DNA of 64,000 nt from Babylonia areolata (GCF_041734735.1 NC_134900.1:28248141-28312140), one strand, 5' to 3'; counted from the first letter of the stretch, positions 10,101-20,060 are shown. Numbers and translations: made by a program. The notes: generated by a model not told the origin, from the letters alone.

Positions 10101-11593
10101 TCAACCAGGGCATCATTCTGAAGTTAAGGTTATAGTGAATCCATTTCACAACAACATTCATATTTTTCTTGAATTTATATGTGGTTCAAAGTATTTCTTT
10201 ATTGTGTGTGTTTCTTTAATTATTGTTTAACTTTTGATAAAGTAATGAACTGTTTTTGGTGAATGAACTTATTATCATTTACAGTTTAGACTATAAAAAG
10301 ATCCTTTCTTTTTTGGCAAGAATAAGAGAGAGAAAAAAGCATTAGCACACAAATACACATGGGCACAGATATACCTGCCTATCCAAAAATGCGGGATGAA
10401 TAACCGAGGACCTCAAAACTAAAACATCGCTCTGCATGAAAAACAGAAACGTGTTGTTTCCAAACACCCTGCATTGTATGGACCCTACTCATGATAGTTC
10501 TACACATGGTAGAAGTGTGTACTATTCTTTGAAAATACAGTGTGAGAACAGAAGAGAGTTTTTCAAAATTAAACCTCAACAAGTATGTAACATGTATTTA
10601 TTTCTTCTGGTTTTATTTGCAGGCAAAGGCACCCAAGGATCAGGAATGGTGTCGGCTGATCTGTAAGTTGTATTTAAAACAAACATACAGTCATACACCA
10701 ATCATACAGTAAAACACTAACAACAGCGGCAGTGCCCCATGCTGAACAATCATGAAATACATCAAACTAAAGAGTGTCTTGCTAGCCTTTGTGGAGCTTT
10801 ATGCAGAGACTGGCATTCTCTGTTCTGTTTTCTTCTCCAGGCATATAATTTCAGTGGGGTGTTGGTCTTGATCCTGGTCTTGGTTTGTCAAATAAAACTG
10901 GTAAAAAGATGCCCCAGACTGATGAGTTTGAATGGTTATCCATGTGCAATCATAGTCTTGAATGTTTAAGGGAAATAATTCTTTTTTTCTCAAATAATGA
11001 TCTTGGGTTATGTAATGACAGCGGAAAATATGTTGATGAATATTGAATTGCGGGTACATCTGCCTGTCAAACTGTTTAAATTAAGAGGCCGTGCTTGCTG
11101 AAACAACTGAAAAGTGAATGATAAAGGTATGTAGCTAGACTTCCTTGGTATGTTTTTATTTTTTGTTGCTTGCCACATGTTCATGAGAAAGATGGGAAAC
11201 AAAGACGTTAATGTTTGAAGTTACTGTTTGCAAATAAAAATGATATTCCTGACTACTTTTTTAGTCAGTGTGTGTCAACATGTCAGTTTAAAATGCTAAG
11301 TATTGAGTGGAAAAAAAAAAAGTAACAGTAAAATGAAAAGAAAAAAAAGCAAAAAGACGTTAACACATGCATTGCTCTGTTTCCCCCACAGCGACGCCAG
11401 CAAACCGTCGCCAGGGGGTGGTGGCGGCAGCGACACCTCCTCTCCCCGGCCAGGCTCGGCCACCTCCTCCACCTCCACCCCCTCTGCCGCAGCTGCGGCG
11501 GCTGCCTCGACGTCCCCTCAGGCCGCGGGCCCACGCCAGCAGAAACCGGCACAGGCGCAGAAAAAGAAGAAAAAGAAGGGGTCCAAGTGGTAG
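981..11593 (+). CDS. SRP72: SRP72, signal recognition particle 72-kDa subunit (3' part, 11 exons)
   Basis: SRP72 binds 7S RNA and SRP68 in the cytosolic signal recognition particle, which targets ribosomes making secretory proteins to the ER. Eleven exons (981-1170, 1831-1959, 2763-2903, 5264-5359, 6383-6486, 7459-7536, 8832-8963, 9621-9658, 9963-10076, 10623-10662, 11392-11593) join in consistent phase to 420 residues plus stop. The first part is TPR helical repeat (NNIVTVNKDQNVFDS, then AAQHVKDKNIDKAVGLMQ and VSALVTLYMSQED). Next comes the RNA-binding motif DPERWLPRRERSYFRG in exon i, preceded by a lysine run. The tail is rich in Ser, Pro and Ala and ends in a lysine run with GSKW. All match vertebrate SRP72 in order. 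The N-terminal exons are outside the window. Several introns carry minisatellites against the exon edges. Confidence 0.96.
1831..1959 (+). CDS. SRP72: SRP72 exon b
   Basis: 43 codons, phase 0 at both ends, GEQCLKEAEALMKQNPDL to VGLMQ. The acceptor follows a (TG)n tract and GCAG; the donor is GTATAG. TPR region. Confidence 0.94.
1960..2325 (+). repeat. SRP72: TG-rich minisatellite abutting SRP72 exon b donor
   Basis: Three to four units of roughly 60-85 bp sharing GATGAGGGGTGTTGTGGG and a (GT)n tract, starting at the donor of exon b (GTATAGTGGGGTGGGGGTGT looks like a diverged first unit). Frames through it are repeat artefacts. Confidence 0.75.
2763..2903 (+). CDS. SRP72: SRP72 exon c
   Basis: 47 codons, phase 0, AYADTHPDQQFTLQLTKVQI to DDIQYKPGV. 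Acceptor TTGCAG, donor GTAAGC. It matches the helical repeat of SRP72 that ends in KPG(M/V). Confidence 0.94.
2925..3105. repeat. 24-27 bp minisatellite, first block
   Basis: Units of TGCCAACTCCTGCATACAC plus a variable CA tail, starting about 20 bp after the exon c donor in the SRP72 intron. A second block of the same unit lies at 3400-3780. Confidence 0.9.
3400..3780. repeat. 24-27 bp minisatellite, second block
   Basis: About 15 units of TGCCAACTCCTGCATACACC type, separated from the first block by some 300 bp of unrelated T-rich DNA. The many short frames across it, all rich in His, Cys and Pro, are artefacts. Confidence 0.92.
3790..5060. other. SRP72 intron interior, no feature recognised
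   Basis: AT-rich intronic DNA with short open frames that lack family similarity and codon bias. I see no RNA gene or clear repeat here. Confidence 0.6.
5062..5125 (+). repeat. Fragment of dispersed repeat shared with 6590-6770
   Basis: GTGGGTCATGGTATGTTAGA followed by a TAAATCATTATTTTAGG-like stretch matches, with divergence, the 3' part of the copy at 6590-6770. Family not named. Confidence 0.6.
5157..5263 (+). repeat. SRP72: 26-bp tandem repeat carrying duplicated 3' splice sites
   Basis: Four imperfect units (about 5157-5182, 5183-5207, 5208-5234, 5235-5260). The better ones begin CAGGTAATGTG or CAGGTGATGTG, and the next CAG is the acceptor of exon d. The upstream CAG at 5183-5185 follows a strong pyrimidine tract (GTTGTTTTTCCAG). 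Confidence 0.8.
5264..5359 (+). CDS. SRP72: SRP72 exon d
   Basis: 32 codons, phase 0, VSALVTLYMSQEDTVAASET to VNWYKKNQ, donor GTATGC. The start at 5264 is chosen because VSALVTLY directly follows KPGV in the family. An upstream acceptor at 5186 would add 26 stop-free codons in the same frame. Confidence 0.9.
5850..6288. repeat. CA and CCCACA simple-sequence tract
   Basis: About 440 bp of CA-rich and C-rich low-complexity DNA, ending roughly 95 bp before SRP72 exon e. Frames here (His, Thr, Pro or Cys, Val) are artefacts. Confidence 0.95.
6383..6486 (+). CDS. SRP72: SRP72 exon e
   Basis: 34 codons plus 2 bases: PKSPDLAVLTQANSTFQMKH and so on, ending DQR plus two bases of a Lys codon. Acceptor TTTCAG; donor GTGGGT at 6487, chosen because only this phase joins exon f as QRKRNPKDP. 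Confidence 0.9.
6590..6770 (+). repeat. Dispersed repeat, unnamed family
   Basis: A stretch with ACTTCCGGGAGGTTATCGG, then GACCCCTGCTGGAGTCTGC and TGGGTCACGGTAAGTGTG. It looks like a high-copy mollusc repeat (memory, not searched). The 3' part recurs at 5062-5125. Just upstream, 6540-6575 matches the LINE tail found at 14255. Confidence 0.6.
7459..7536 (+). CDS. SRP72: SRP72 exon f
   Basis: Acceptor TTTTGCAG, donor GTATCC. Encodes RNPKDPLILAQLISAYSQFD then TAKAK; the family motif NPKDxxxLAQLISAYS is unmistakable. Confidence 0.95.
7770..8655 (+). repeat. SRP72: About 50-bp minisatellite, about 18 units
   Basis: Units of ATGTATGAGTGGATGTTAGC with a CTCTCCTTGACTGTGACCACTCAG-like end. A diverged further unit (GAGTGGATGTTAGCTGTCC at 8796) forms the true 3' splice site of exon g, with a SINE fragment between. 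Every unit therefore ends in a CTCAG that resembles an acceptor. Confidence 0.93.
8660..8770 (+). repeat. SINE fragment, CAGTTTCTCAAGGAGG family
   Basis: CAGTTTCTCAAGGAGGCGTC, then ACTGCATTCGCACAAATCCA and a stretch on ACACCACATCT. The same family occurs at 28108-28150 and 43720-43830. It sits between the minisatellite and its terminal unit. Confidence 0.75.
8832..8963 (+). CDS. SRP72: SRP72 exon g
   Basis: Acceptor GCCCAG, donor GTCAGT. Encodes ISKDLPPVSEIAQGVDVDSL, then ESTFSTLGPKYMKKTQKGEA and SPGP. Phase joins exon f as a Glu codon and exon h as Pro. Confidence 0.92.
9166..9240 (+). repeat. Dispersed repeat, copy 1 (second at 13271)
   Basis: TTTGGTGTCATATACTGTAC, CATGTCAAAGTGATGCAAAC and AGGCCTATCAGTTTGCTCT. 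The copy at 13271-13345 differs at only a few positions. Family not identified. Confidence 0.8.
9621..9658 (+). CDS. SRP72: SRP72 exon h (lysine-rich)
   Basis: 38-bp micro-exon encoding SGDVPLKKKKKK, acceptor TTTTCAG and donor GTGAGT. It matches the lysine run that precedes the RNA-binding motif of SRP72. Confidence 0.9.
9963..10076 (+). CDS. SRP72: SRP72 exon i (RNA-binding domain)
   Basis: Encodes KLPKSNIEVGDLDPERWLPR and RERSYFRGKRKDKRKDI. The DPERWLP-RERS block is the SRP72 RNA-binding signature that contacts SRP RNA. Acceptor GGCAG, donor GTAAGT. Confidence 0.96.
10623..10662 (+). CDS. SRP72: SRP72 exon j
   Basis: 40-bp exon encoding KGTQGSGMVSAD, matching the IGKGTQG motif after the RNA-binding block. 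Acceptor TTGCAG, donor GTAAGT. Confidence 0.92.
11392..11593 (+). CDS. SRP72: SRP72 terminal exon k with stop
   Basis: Acceptor CCCACAG. DASKPSPGGGGGSDTSSPRP leads into a low-complexity Ser/Thr/Ala tail and a lysine run ending GSKW, TAG at 11591-11593. The family also ends in a basic tail with a final Trp. Confidence 0.94.
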
Positions 11594-12861
11594 TGGACTC
11601 CCCGATTTTCAAGGACACGTCACGGGTGTCAGGGGAGCTAAGCAGGGTGTTTGGGGGAGGGAGGGGCTAGGGGGGGAGGGAGGAGGGAGCAGGGAGAGAG
11701 CTAGTTTTGTTGTTATTCTGAATCTGTCATGTTGAATGAGAGGAAGAGTTGGGGTTTTTTTGTTTTGTTTTTTGATTAAATGTTATCAAGTCAGAAAATG
11801 TGTTGCAATAGTGGAGAAAGGAGAAGAGAAAGATTTATTGATAATTTTTTTATCAGTTCAAAGTGAACAGGTTTTTTTATATATATTCTGATTCTGTCGA
11901 GGAGAGAGGGAGAGATTAGGTTTTATTTATTTATTTTTTTAACTGATTAAATGTTATCGAGTCAGAGAATGTGTTGTAATCGTGAAGAAGCAGAAAAATA
12001 CATGTTTATTAAATTTTACCTTCGAAAGATTTGTTGCAGTTCAGGATCATTTTTGATTGTTTATTTGTTTTGTTTTTTGTGTATGTTATTTTTTCTTTTT
12101 TTCCCCTTTATTTTGATTAAAGTTTGTTTTCTCTGACTACTCGAGAGGAGTATTTTGACTGAAAGTTTTTCACAGAAATCAAAAGATGCTGCCTTTTTGT
12201 TCTGTCTGAATTTTTTGAAAATTTGAAATTAGTTTTCTGTTAGTTATATGTAAGATCAGATAAAATGTGCTGTAATGTTTTTAGAAATAAGTGGAAATTT
12301 TGGTCCAGACTTGTTTGATACAGCATAGCTGACAGTTTCTGAGTTTGTGAATTTGGACCACACGTTGGTTGTCACATTAGCTGTGAAAACAAGGCTTATT
12401 TGGCAAGGAACAAGAAAGCAAAATTTTTAAAATTGTATCAAACTAGCAACATGTCACTGGGGTATGTTGAGTGTATGTTGTAATTTTTTTTCCTGTTTTT
12501 CCTCTTCCATTTAGATGAAATCACTTTAAAAGAAAAAAGTAAAAGGCCTCTTGATAGTAGTTAGTAATCATTTTCTGATTTTTGTGGCAATAACACCAGT
12601 GATGTATGTCAGTTTTGTAATGTGAGTTGAAAACAGATACTGTTGAGGATGTGGGTTTTTATTAAGTTATGTCATGTGATATATTGACTGCAATTAAAAT
12701 GTGGTGATGTGTTTACTCTTGGTTTTTGTGTTGTTTACTTGGTTAAAGAGGGTGATTGGTGTTCTTTGAGTGATCGTGTTAGTCATGAGATTCTCCACCC
12801 AAAATACTCTGAACAGTAAGTTTGATCACAAATAATATATTCTGTATCTGGATCTTAAAGT

Positions 12862-12905
<44 letters not shown>

Positions 12906-13270
12906 TTAACATCTGACATAAAACGTTTCTCTCCACATTGGATTATAATATATTCTTCCAGAAATTTTGTGATGTTTTCAATATAGAAATTTTAATGACA
13001 AAATTAGTATGCCTCAAAGGTGTCCAGATTGTAGTATTATCACCTGTCAGACATTGTGACATTTCAGCTGCACGTTTTCTTGACAAAATGTTAACACTGA
13101 CTCATGTCAGTCTTTGTGATAATTTATTTGTCAGATAAAGGCTTCAAGCCAAAATATTGGAATTTAAAAATATATATTGTATGCCTTGTCAAAGGTATCA
13201 TTGGACTTTAAATGTTTTGTATAAATGCAGGTTGATAAAAAATTTTTTACAAATTATAATAATAATGCAG
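11594..13270. other. SRP72 3' UTR and downstream DNA
   Basis: AT-rich sequence with several ATTAAA-type hexamers (for example 12116-12121) that could serve as polyadenylation signals; none can be chosen from sequence alone. A (TG)n-(GA)n tract lies at 12861-12905. No other coding signal seen. Confidence 0.5.
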
Positions 13271-13345
13271 TTTGGTGTCATATACTGTACCATGTCATAC
13301 TGATGCAAACCAGGCCTATCTGTTTGCTCTTCTCAGCCAAAATTT
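13271..13345 (+). repeat. Dispersed repeat, copy 2 of the 9166 family
   Basis: TTTGGTGTCATATACTGTAC then ATGCAAACCAGGCCTATCTG, nearly identical to 9166-9240. Confidence 0.8.
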
Positions 13346-13964
13346 ATTGCGGCAACTCAGTGATAAACATCTCACCATTAGACCGCCGTCTGCTAGCCAG
13401 TGAAATGCCGTTTCCGGCAGTAGGTAAACAATCATTCTCAGTGGCCGCCATTTTTCAAATAAGTGACATCATCGATTTGCTTTGACTTTGCCAACCTTTT
13501 ATGCATTAGAAATGTTATTTTCATGCATGTTTGTTGTTTGTTGTGGCTTTCCGGGACGTTTTTGTCTCTGGGTTCATGTATCTTACATCGTTTGTGTCTG
13601 TTTGTGACATTTTATTTGATGTTTTGTGAACTTGTCTTGCTCTCTGGGGGGGGGGGGGTGGGGGGGGGACAAATACACATACACACTCACACACACACTC
13701 TTAACAAAGACTTAACAAAGGATTAAACAGATTCAGGTAAAGTAGAATAGTCAACAGTGGTTTAATTCACAGTCACATGCAGAAGTTACTCTCCATTCCA
13801 AGCATTTAGCAACACAAATTTGCCTCAGTGAACACAGGGGGAATTACAAATGTAGCATGCAAAATAAGCTGCTTGGATTGCTAGCAAATAATCACAGAGA
13901 AATGTCTGGAGGCCTATGCTTTACCTCAAGGCTTCATAACATAATTAAGTTGCTGCATCATGAA

Positions 13965-14242
13965 AGTCGTCGGTTAAAGGTCCCATAGCCTTTTTACAGC
14001 GAATTCATAATCCACTGTGCCTGGGGCTCAGCATTGGAACATGGCACCCAGTCATTTTCATCCACTGTTTTAGCCTTCCCCAACTTAAGTCGGGTACCCA
14101 TTCACACCTGGGTGGAGTGAGGAAAATCAGAGAAAAGTGCCTTTCCCAAGGACACAACACCATACCAAAATGGGGGACTCAAACCCTGAACAGAGGTGAA
14201 CACTGGATCAGAAGACCAATGTGTCTGATTCTGCCACAGGGC
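13965..14242 (-). repeat. tRNA-headed SINE, minus orientation
   Basis: The plus strand reads GGTTAAAGGTCCCATAGCC through CACACCTGGGTGGAGTGAGG and CAAGGACACAACACC to ACTGGATCAGAAGACCAATG. The minus strand therefore begins with a tRNA-like head that includes TTGGTCTTCTGATCCAGTG. Other copies: 18490-18595 and 24895-25370, with a diverged one at 29648-29760. Confidence 0.75.
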
Positions 14243-14254
14243 CTCTTTCAAGAA

Positions 14255-14400
14255 ATAATAATAAATAATAATTATATTTATATAGCGCTGAATCTTGTGC
14301 AGAGACAAATCAAAGCGCTTCCGCACCAGTCATTCACACGCATGCGCAACTCTAAAACTGGAAAAACTGAAGACAATGCACAATGAAGAGGCAGGGAAGA
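14255..14400 (-). repeat. LINE 3'-tail fragment
   Basis: AATAATAATTATATTTATAT, AGCGCTGAATCTTGTGCAGA and GACAAATCAAAGCGCTT. Read on the minus strand this ends in GCGCTATATAAATATAATTA plus an ATT repeat, a common tail of CR1/L2-like LINEs. A second copy lies at 42100-42175, and a plus-sense piece at 6540-6575. Confidence 0.6.
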
Positions 14401-14574
14401 GAGGCTATTTTGGGAAGAGGTGGGCTTTGAGACCAGTCTGGGATCAGAAAAAAAGAATATGCAAGGGGACACCCAAATACAAAAAGCTAGTACTTGTTCC
14501 ACCAGCCTTGTTTTAACAAACATACCAAAAAAAGTACTGTTATCCATAATAAGATTAACACTACTCATTTGTTG

Positions 14575-14830
14575 TTTAATATTGGCCAGGGGAGTGCTTA
14601 GCCTAGGGAGTACTTAGCCAGGGGAGTGCTTATTCAGGAGAGTACCTTGCCAGGGGAGCACTTAGCCAGGTGAGTGCTTTGCCAGGGGAGCGCCTAGGGG
14701 GGTTCTTAGCCAGGAGAGTACTTTGCCAGGGGAGCACTTAGCTTGTGGAGCGATTTGCCAGTATAAATCTTGGCCAGTGCAGTGATTTGCCACTGGAGCG
14801 CTTTGCTAGTGGACAACTTTGTCAGTGAAG
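14575..14830. repeat. 18-19 bp degenerate minisatellite
   Basis: About 13 units of GCCAGGGGAGTGCTTA type, decaying toward the 3' side (GCCAGTGCAGTGATTT). Confidence 0.8.
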
Positions 14831-15659
14831 TGTCAGTGAGTGTACCTCTCAGCCTCGTACATTGCAAGAACACCCTGCACCTTCCTCTCTTCCACTGTGA
14901 CTGCTGTGTACTGGTTTCAGTATTGTATGCATATCATCAGTCTTACACTTCGTTTTGGCAGCCATATTGTGTTTTGGGGGGAACAATGTATGTCAGGCAT
15001 GCTTGTGTTTTCTGACTGAACACTGAAATTCATTTTCTGAATTTAAAAAAAAATGCATAAAGCTGGTTGCAATTCCACTTAGCCAATTCTTGTTGCACAG
15101 TTTCTAAAGCATGACACCCTCTCCCAAAATTTCTTTTAGCATTTTGAATTAAGGGATTTATTTATTTATTATTTTTTTAAAGGAAGATTCAGGAATAATT
15201 TTCATAACTGGTAAGCCCCCATGCACTGAAGAGAGCTGGCAGTTATATAAATTGTTAACATTTTTGGGCTTTTGTAGATTTTTCAAATGAATGATTCATA
15301 ACATAACTTTTAACTTGTATGGTACCCTTGGTTGTTTTGTGTTACTTAGGTTGATTGCTATTTGCATTAAGGACATGCAAACAATTTACGCTGGCTCCCT
15401 AAACACCAGGTTCTGAAAGTGCATGAGCTCTACTTTATTAAATAAGCCCATCATATTATTCCGACACCTTCTTGCCACCATTGTTTTACACTTGTATAAT
15501 TTGCTGGCTTTGATCCACTAAAGTTGTAGACATATAATCGGACAGGATCAGATGCCTGTGGCAAGCAGTGAGTGAAAAAAAAACCCCAGTGTTTATGGCA
15601 GTATTGTCAGGATTTTCCTAAGGGCACCTCTTCCCTAAGCATCAGAATAATTGTGAACA

Positions 15660-15835
15660 GATTATTAACAATGGTGATGATGATGATTATGATGATGATA
15701 ATAATATTATTAATCAACAATAATATCAGTAATAATCAGATGCTTAATAATGCCCGTAATAATGGTGATGATGATGATTACGATGATCATAATATTATAT
15801 ATCAACAATAATATCAGTAGTTGTAACAATAATTT
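15660..15835. repeat. GAT/AAT-rich tandem duplication
   Basis: Two copies of a segment with GGTGATGATGATGATTA followed by ATCAACAATAATATCAGTA, set in trinucleotide repeats. Confidence 0.75.
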
Positions 15836-15839
15836 ATTA

Positions 15840-16655
15840 ATAAAAGCATGTACCAGAAATACCTGTACACTTAACAATTAAAAGCAGCACTTCATCAATC
15901 TTCTTGTGCATCATTTACACAGATACATACATCAGTGGCATAACAGTTTCACAACCAAATCAACTTCCAAATAACATAATATATAAATACACACAGATGC
16001 ACACACCACCAGCAACAAACCAATACAACATCTGCATAATTTTACAGTAAAATGTAAAGAAAATAAATATCGTCAAGACTGCCAGGGCCTTAGTTGCACA
16101 CACCCTTTTCACTTTCCGAATGTGATCCATACTGCGGACATTTCGCATGTCGGATGCTTCTTTCTTTCTTCAATGACTGATCTCTTGTGCTTGACTTCTT
16201 TGTTTTTGCTAATTCTTAATTTGTGGCCCATACTTTGTGTCAGTTTTTATCAAACCTCGCTGACACTGCCCTGAATTGAAGGCCTGATGACCTGTATCCA
16301 GTTAACACTGGTATCATTTTCTTTAAGAATTTGGTCAGACTGCAGATGACTAAAAAGACTGCAACTAATCTGTCCACTGAATTCTATGACGCGTGCAAAC
16401 GCTACAGCACACAAAGAGAACAAATACTGTTTTTAAGAGGTAAAACCATGAGATTTGAACTTGGTGAAGTATATAAAATGAAATCAATTACAGTCTAGCA
16501 TGCTTTGCTATAATATGGAAAATCATGTTTTCAAGCACACATTGCTGTGCAGTTAAGTTATGAAGGAATGAGGGAAGAATGCCCAAGCCATGGAAATATA
16601 TACACAAAACACATTTCTTCGATACTGTCCACATGATGCATGCAAAATTGTAAAT
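15840..16655. other. Intergenic DNA, nothing recognised
   Basis: AT-rich DNA with scattered stops in all frames and no similarity I recognise. Confidence 0.5.
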
Positions 16656-16671
16656 AAAATAAAACATGCCT

Positions 16672-17540
16672 ACCAGCCGCCGTGGCGAAGTGGTTAGCGT
16701 CGCGGACTGACGGCTGGGAGGACGCGGGTTCGAATCCCAGCGGAGGTGGGTTTTTCGGCCCGTGGCCGGCTCCTACCCAGAGTTGAGTGTGCTGTGGGCT
16801 TAAATGGGGAGACTGGGACCACACAGTCGAGTGTCATCCACTTCAAGGATGCGTCTTTGGGTGTGTTGCTCTAATTACCTGACCAACACTGCAAGTGTCT
16901 GTATCTCTCGGGCCTGGTTAACGCCGGGATATCATTATGACAGGAAGCGTAGAGTACAGTCTTGTCACGTAGTCCCAAACCAAAATGGACCTCCATAGCA
17001 ACATCGTCATCCTCCTTCTCCTTCATCGTCATCAATATAAACAAAATAGTCTCAAAGTCTGTGGCCTTTCATGCCCTGCTCTCATGGTGACCTCAGTTTC
17101 GATACCCCTCCACTTCTGTGCTTGGGGTGAGTCCTGTTAATGTCGTCAGTGTCGGCAAATTCATGGGGGGGCTGTTGTTTGAGGGACGTGGTGGCGGTCT
17201 CCACTCTGGGAGAGACGCTCACTCAGTCTGGCTCCGCGACTAAGCCATTATTGTCGTTAGTAGGGGGCTTAGTAGGTGGTGTCCTAAGTACGTTAAAACA
17301 GAACAGGCACCACTGAACACCACCGAAGTGACTCAGCAGCAGTGCAGGGTCTCCTCTGGTGTGTGGCCTCCAGGCGACCTAACATCGATGGTTCCCTGTG
17401 GACTGCCGACGCTGGAACTGCGACGGACGAACCCGGGTGTGGCCGTGTATGGGGGAATCTAAATGAGCGGCGTGGGAGTAATGCCACTGAAACGGCGCAG
17501 ATTATGGGGCAGCAAAAAAAAAATAAAAAAAAAAAAAAAT
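16672..17540 (+). mobile_element. Composite tRNA-headed retroposon with poly(A) and target-site duplication
   Basis: The head at 16676-16750 carries an A-box-like TGGCGAAGTGG and a B box GGTTCGAATCC (16727-16737). The body runs about 780 bp through CCTGACCAACACTGCAAGTG and ACGGACGAACCCGGGTGTGG to a poly(A)-rich tail at 17513-17545. The flanks share AAAATAAAACATGCCT at 16656-16671 and again at 17544-17559, a 16-bp target-site duplication, so the whole stretch moved as one unit by target-primed retroposition. It is not a functional tRNA gene. Confidence 0.8.
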
Positions 17541-17559
17541 AAAAAAATAAAACATGCCT

Positions 17560-18480
17560 CTTCAACTGAGTACAATCATGCAATTCAGTGGATTCATAAG
17601 TTTCACAAATTGCAGCATCACTAAATGGAATGGAAAACATTTAAACTCTGCTTCCCTGTAGCAAATTTTTTCCCCAAAGGTCACAATCACAGCAAAATCA
17701 GTTTCAGTAATTCCTATTGGAATCATTCAACATGTAAATTTACCCTTGTATGGTTAAATCTGTTGGCATACATACTCCAAGATGTATTTAAGAATAAAAA
17801 ATGATAAAGTCATACACACACACACACACATAAAAGTTCAAAAGTAAATGCAGACATCTGTTTGCTGCAATAATAATAATAATAACAACAACACTAACTA
17901 ATTCAATAATCAAGTCGTATACTTTCTTTTCAGTTAAAAACCAAGCAAAGAATATCTGTTGACTGCTGTGAATAACACCATGATATCATAAGATAGACTT
18001 TTAAGATAAGAATCAAGATAAACACTTTTAAGATACGACTTTTCTTTCCAGTTTGAAGGTAAAAACAGAATATCTTTTTTTTTTTTACTGCTCAGTTTAA
18101 ACATAACAATAAAGAAAGTGAAGCCACATCATTTTTTTTTTTTAGTTTGAAATTAAACACAGAATATTAGCAGCTATAACAACAGTGTCAGTCTACAAGT
18201 GATCGTCAGTTCTTGGAAGGTAATTTCTGAAACACCTTGGTAAATGTTCTCAATAATGTATGAATTTGTGACAAGGAAATGTTATCGATAATGTATAACT
18301 TTTGTGACAAGGAAAACAATTCTCTGACCCATCTGTGCGACCAGCAAAGCCAGAACAATACGCAGACAACCACTGACCAGAATATCCTCTGTTAGTGCTA
18401 CCTTTTCCTTTGACTGGCATTGCCATTCATCATTTCTTTTTTTTTTCTTTTTTTCTTAGCAATTAATAATATGACATCAC
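17560..18480. other. Intergenic DNA, nothing recognised
   Basis: AT-rich, with short T and A runs and a short (CA)n at 17815. No coding signal. Confidence 0.5.
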
Positions 18481-18489
18481 ACTGACTTT

Positions 18490-18595
18490 CACCAAAGTCT
18501 GTTTCTAATTTCAACACCATGCTGAAGCAGGGCCTGAAACCCTGATTACACTGGATCAGAAGTCACCTAACCGAATCTGTCATAGCTCATAAAAA
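18490..18595 (-). repeat. SINE head fragment
   Basis: CTGAAACCCTGATTACACTG and GATCAGAAGTCACCTAACCG match the tRNA-like head of the 13965-14242 SINE in the same orientation, with divergence. Confidence 0.5.
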
Positions 18596-18924
18596 CACAA
18601 CAAAAAAACTTCTCTTTTTTTTAAAACAGCTGTTCTTATTGTGTTTGCATGATGATCTTTAACCACAATCAATGTCAAAATGCCATTTTCAATAGATTTC
18701 CAAATTTGTACTGCAGTTACTGGTCCCACGAAATTAGAAATCGTTTCATAATTTGCACAGAATTTTCAATGAAAGAAGGGGTACAGGGTGAAACGAGACT
18801 TGCTGCCTAGTGTATTTATCATTTTCTCCCCTTAAAAAAAAAAAAGAAGGGAAAAACAAGGAAACTATATTACTAATTCAAGAAATAAACAAGACTTATT
18901 TCTTTAATCCTGAATTCACACCAT

Positions 18925-19030
18925 CCGTGAGGTTTGGAAAAGTCTTGGGAAAATGACATGACAACTCTCATTACAGGAAATGTCTTGGGAATAGCATTTC
19001 CAGAACCTGGAAAAGTCTTGGGGGAGTGGG
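18925..19030. repeat. Isolated sequence related to the 40-bp minisatellite
   Basis: GGTTTGGAAAAGTCTTGGGA and TTCCAGAACCTGGAAAAGTC share the TGGAAAAGTCTTGG core with the array at 1-632, about 18 kb away. Confidence 0.65.
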
Positions 19031-19590
19031 TGGGGTGTGTGTGGGGGGTGGGGTGGGGGGTTGGGGGGATGCAGGGGCAAGGGGGGAGTTTTGCCCTAAA
19101 GATGTCTGATGAAATCTTAGAATTTTCATTAAACCATTGACCAATCCTATTCTGTAACATTTTCTTAATGTATTGAAGAAAGCGCTCATAACAGAAGAGA
19201 GATCACAAATATCAATGCAAAGTTTAAAGGTTACAATGAAATATAGCACCACAATTGAAAAACTGGTCTGCTAGTCAAGCTTATAGTTAACCCACAACAA
19301 GTATAAATACTGACTGCAGTGTGTTTTGATGGGATTCGAATGTGGAGCATGTTTTGATACATGCTCACGTTGATTAATCCTGATGGAATATTCTCTCTTA
19401 CTTCATTCTCTCTTTCTCGCTGTATAAAACCATAGATGGGACAGTGCTTAAGTTTTAAGATGTCTTAGATTTCAAACAATGAACATTCAGGGTTATAGTA
19501 GTTAATCTGGTCATAATGGAAGGTGTTTGCTTTTTGAAGTATTATGCATCATGATGCACGGTTCTGTAGTGACTAAGTACACATGCATGC

Positions 19591-19593
<3 letters not shown>

Positions 19594-19646
<53 letters not shown>
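19594..19646. repeat. (TG)n microsatellite
   Basis: About 26 perfect TG units followed by GAGAGA. Confidence 0.97.
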
Positions 19647-19652
<6 letters not shown>

Positions 19653-20054
19653 CAGGCATTTAATAGTAATAATACTATCATACAATAACAGTAATAACCC
19701 ATAATCATAATCAACTGATGGGTATGTATGAGTGTATAACTGTGGTTCAGGGACAGAAAAAAAGATGTGGCCAGGCCTTTTTTTTCTGTCATTGTAACTG
19801 TTAAACTTGTTCTCGGAATGTAATGATTAAAGAGTAATTATGATGATTGGTTTGTTTCGGTGGGATTTTTTTTGTTGTTGTTATTTTTTGTTTTTGGTGG
19901 GTGGGTAGGTTTGATTTTTGTTTCATGTTTTTAACTCAAAACTTCTGGTAACTATATGTATATCAACTAATTTTTCCTAAATTACAAGATCATTAAGTTT
20001 CACTACACTCTCCACAATGTTCTAGACATGAAAGGCTAAGCTGCTAACAATATC

Positions 20055-20060
20055 TTTATT
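20055..20060 (-). terminator. AP4E1: Candidate AP4E1 polyadenylation signal
   Basis: TTTATT on the plus strand is AATAAA on the minus strand, about 615 bp after the AP4E1 stop. Position only; no transcript evidence. Confidence 0.3.

Noticed and set aside
16676-16750. tRNA gene
   Set aside because: A and B boxes are present, but there is no clean acceptor stem and it is embedded in a longer poly(A)-tailed retroposon with a target duplication.
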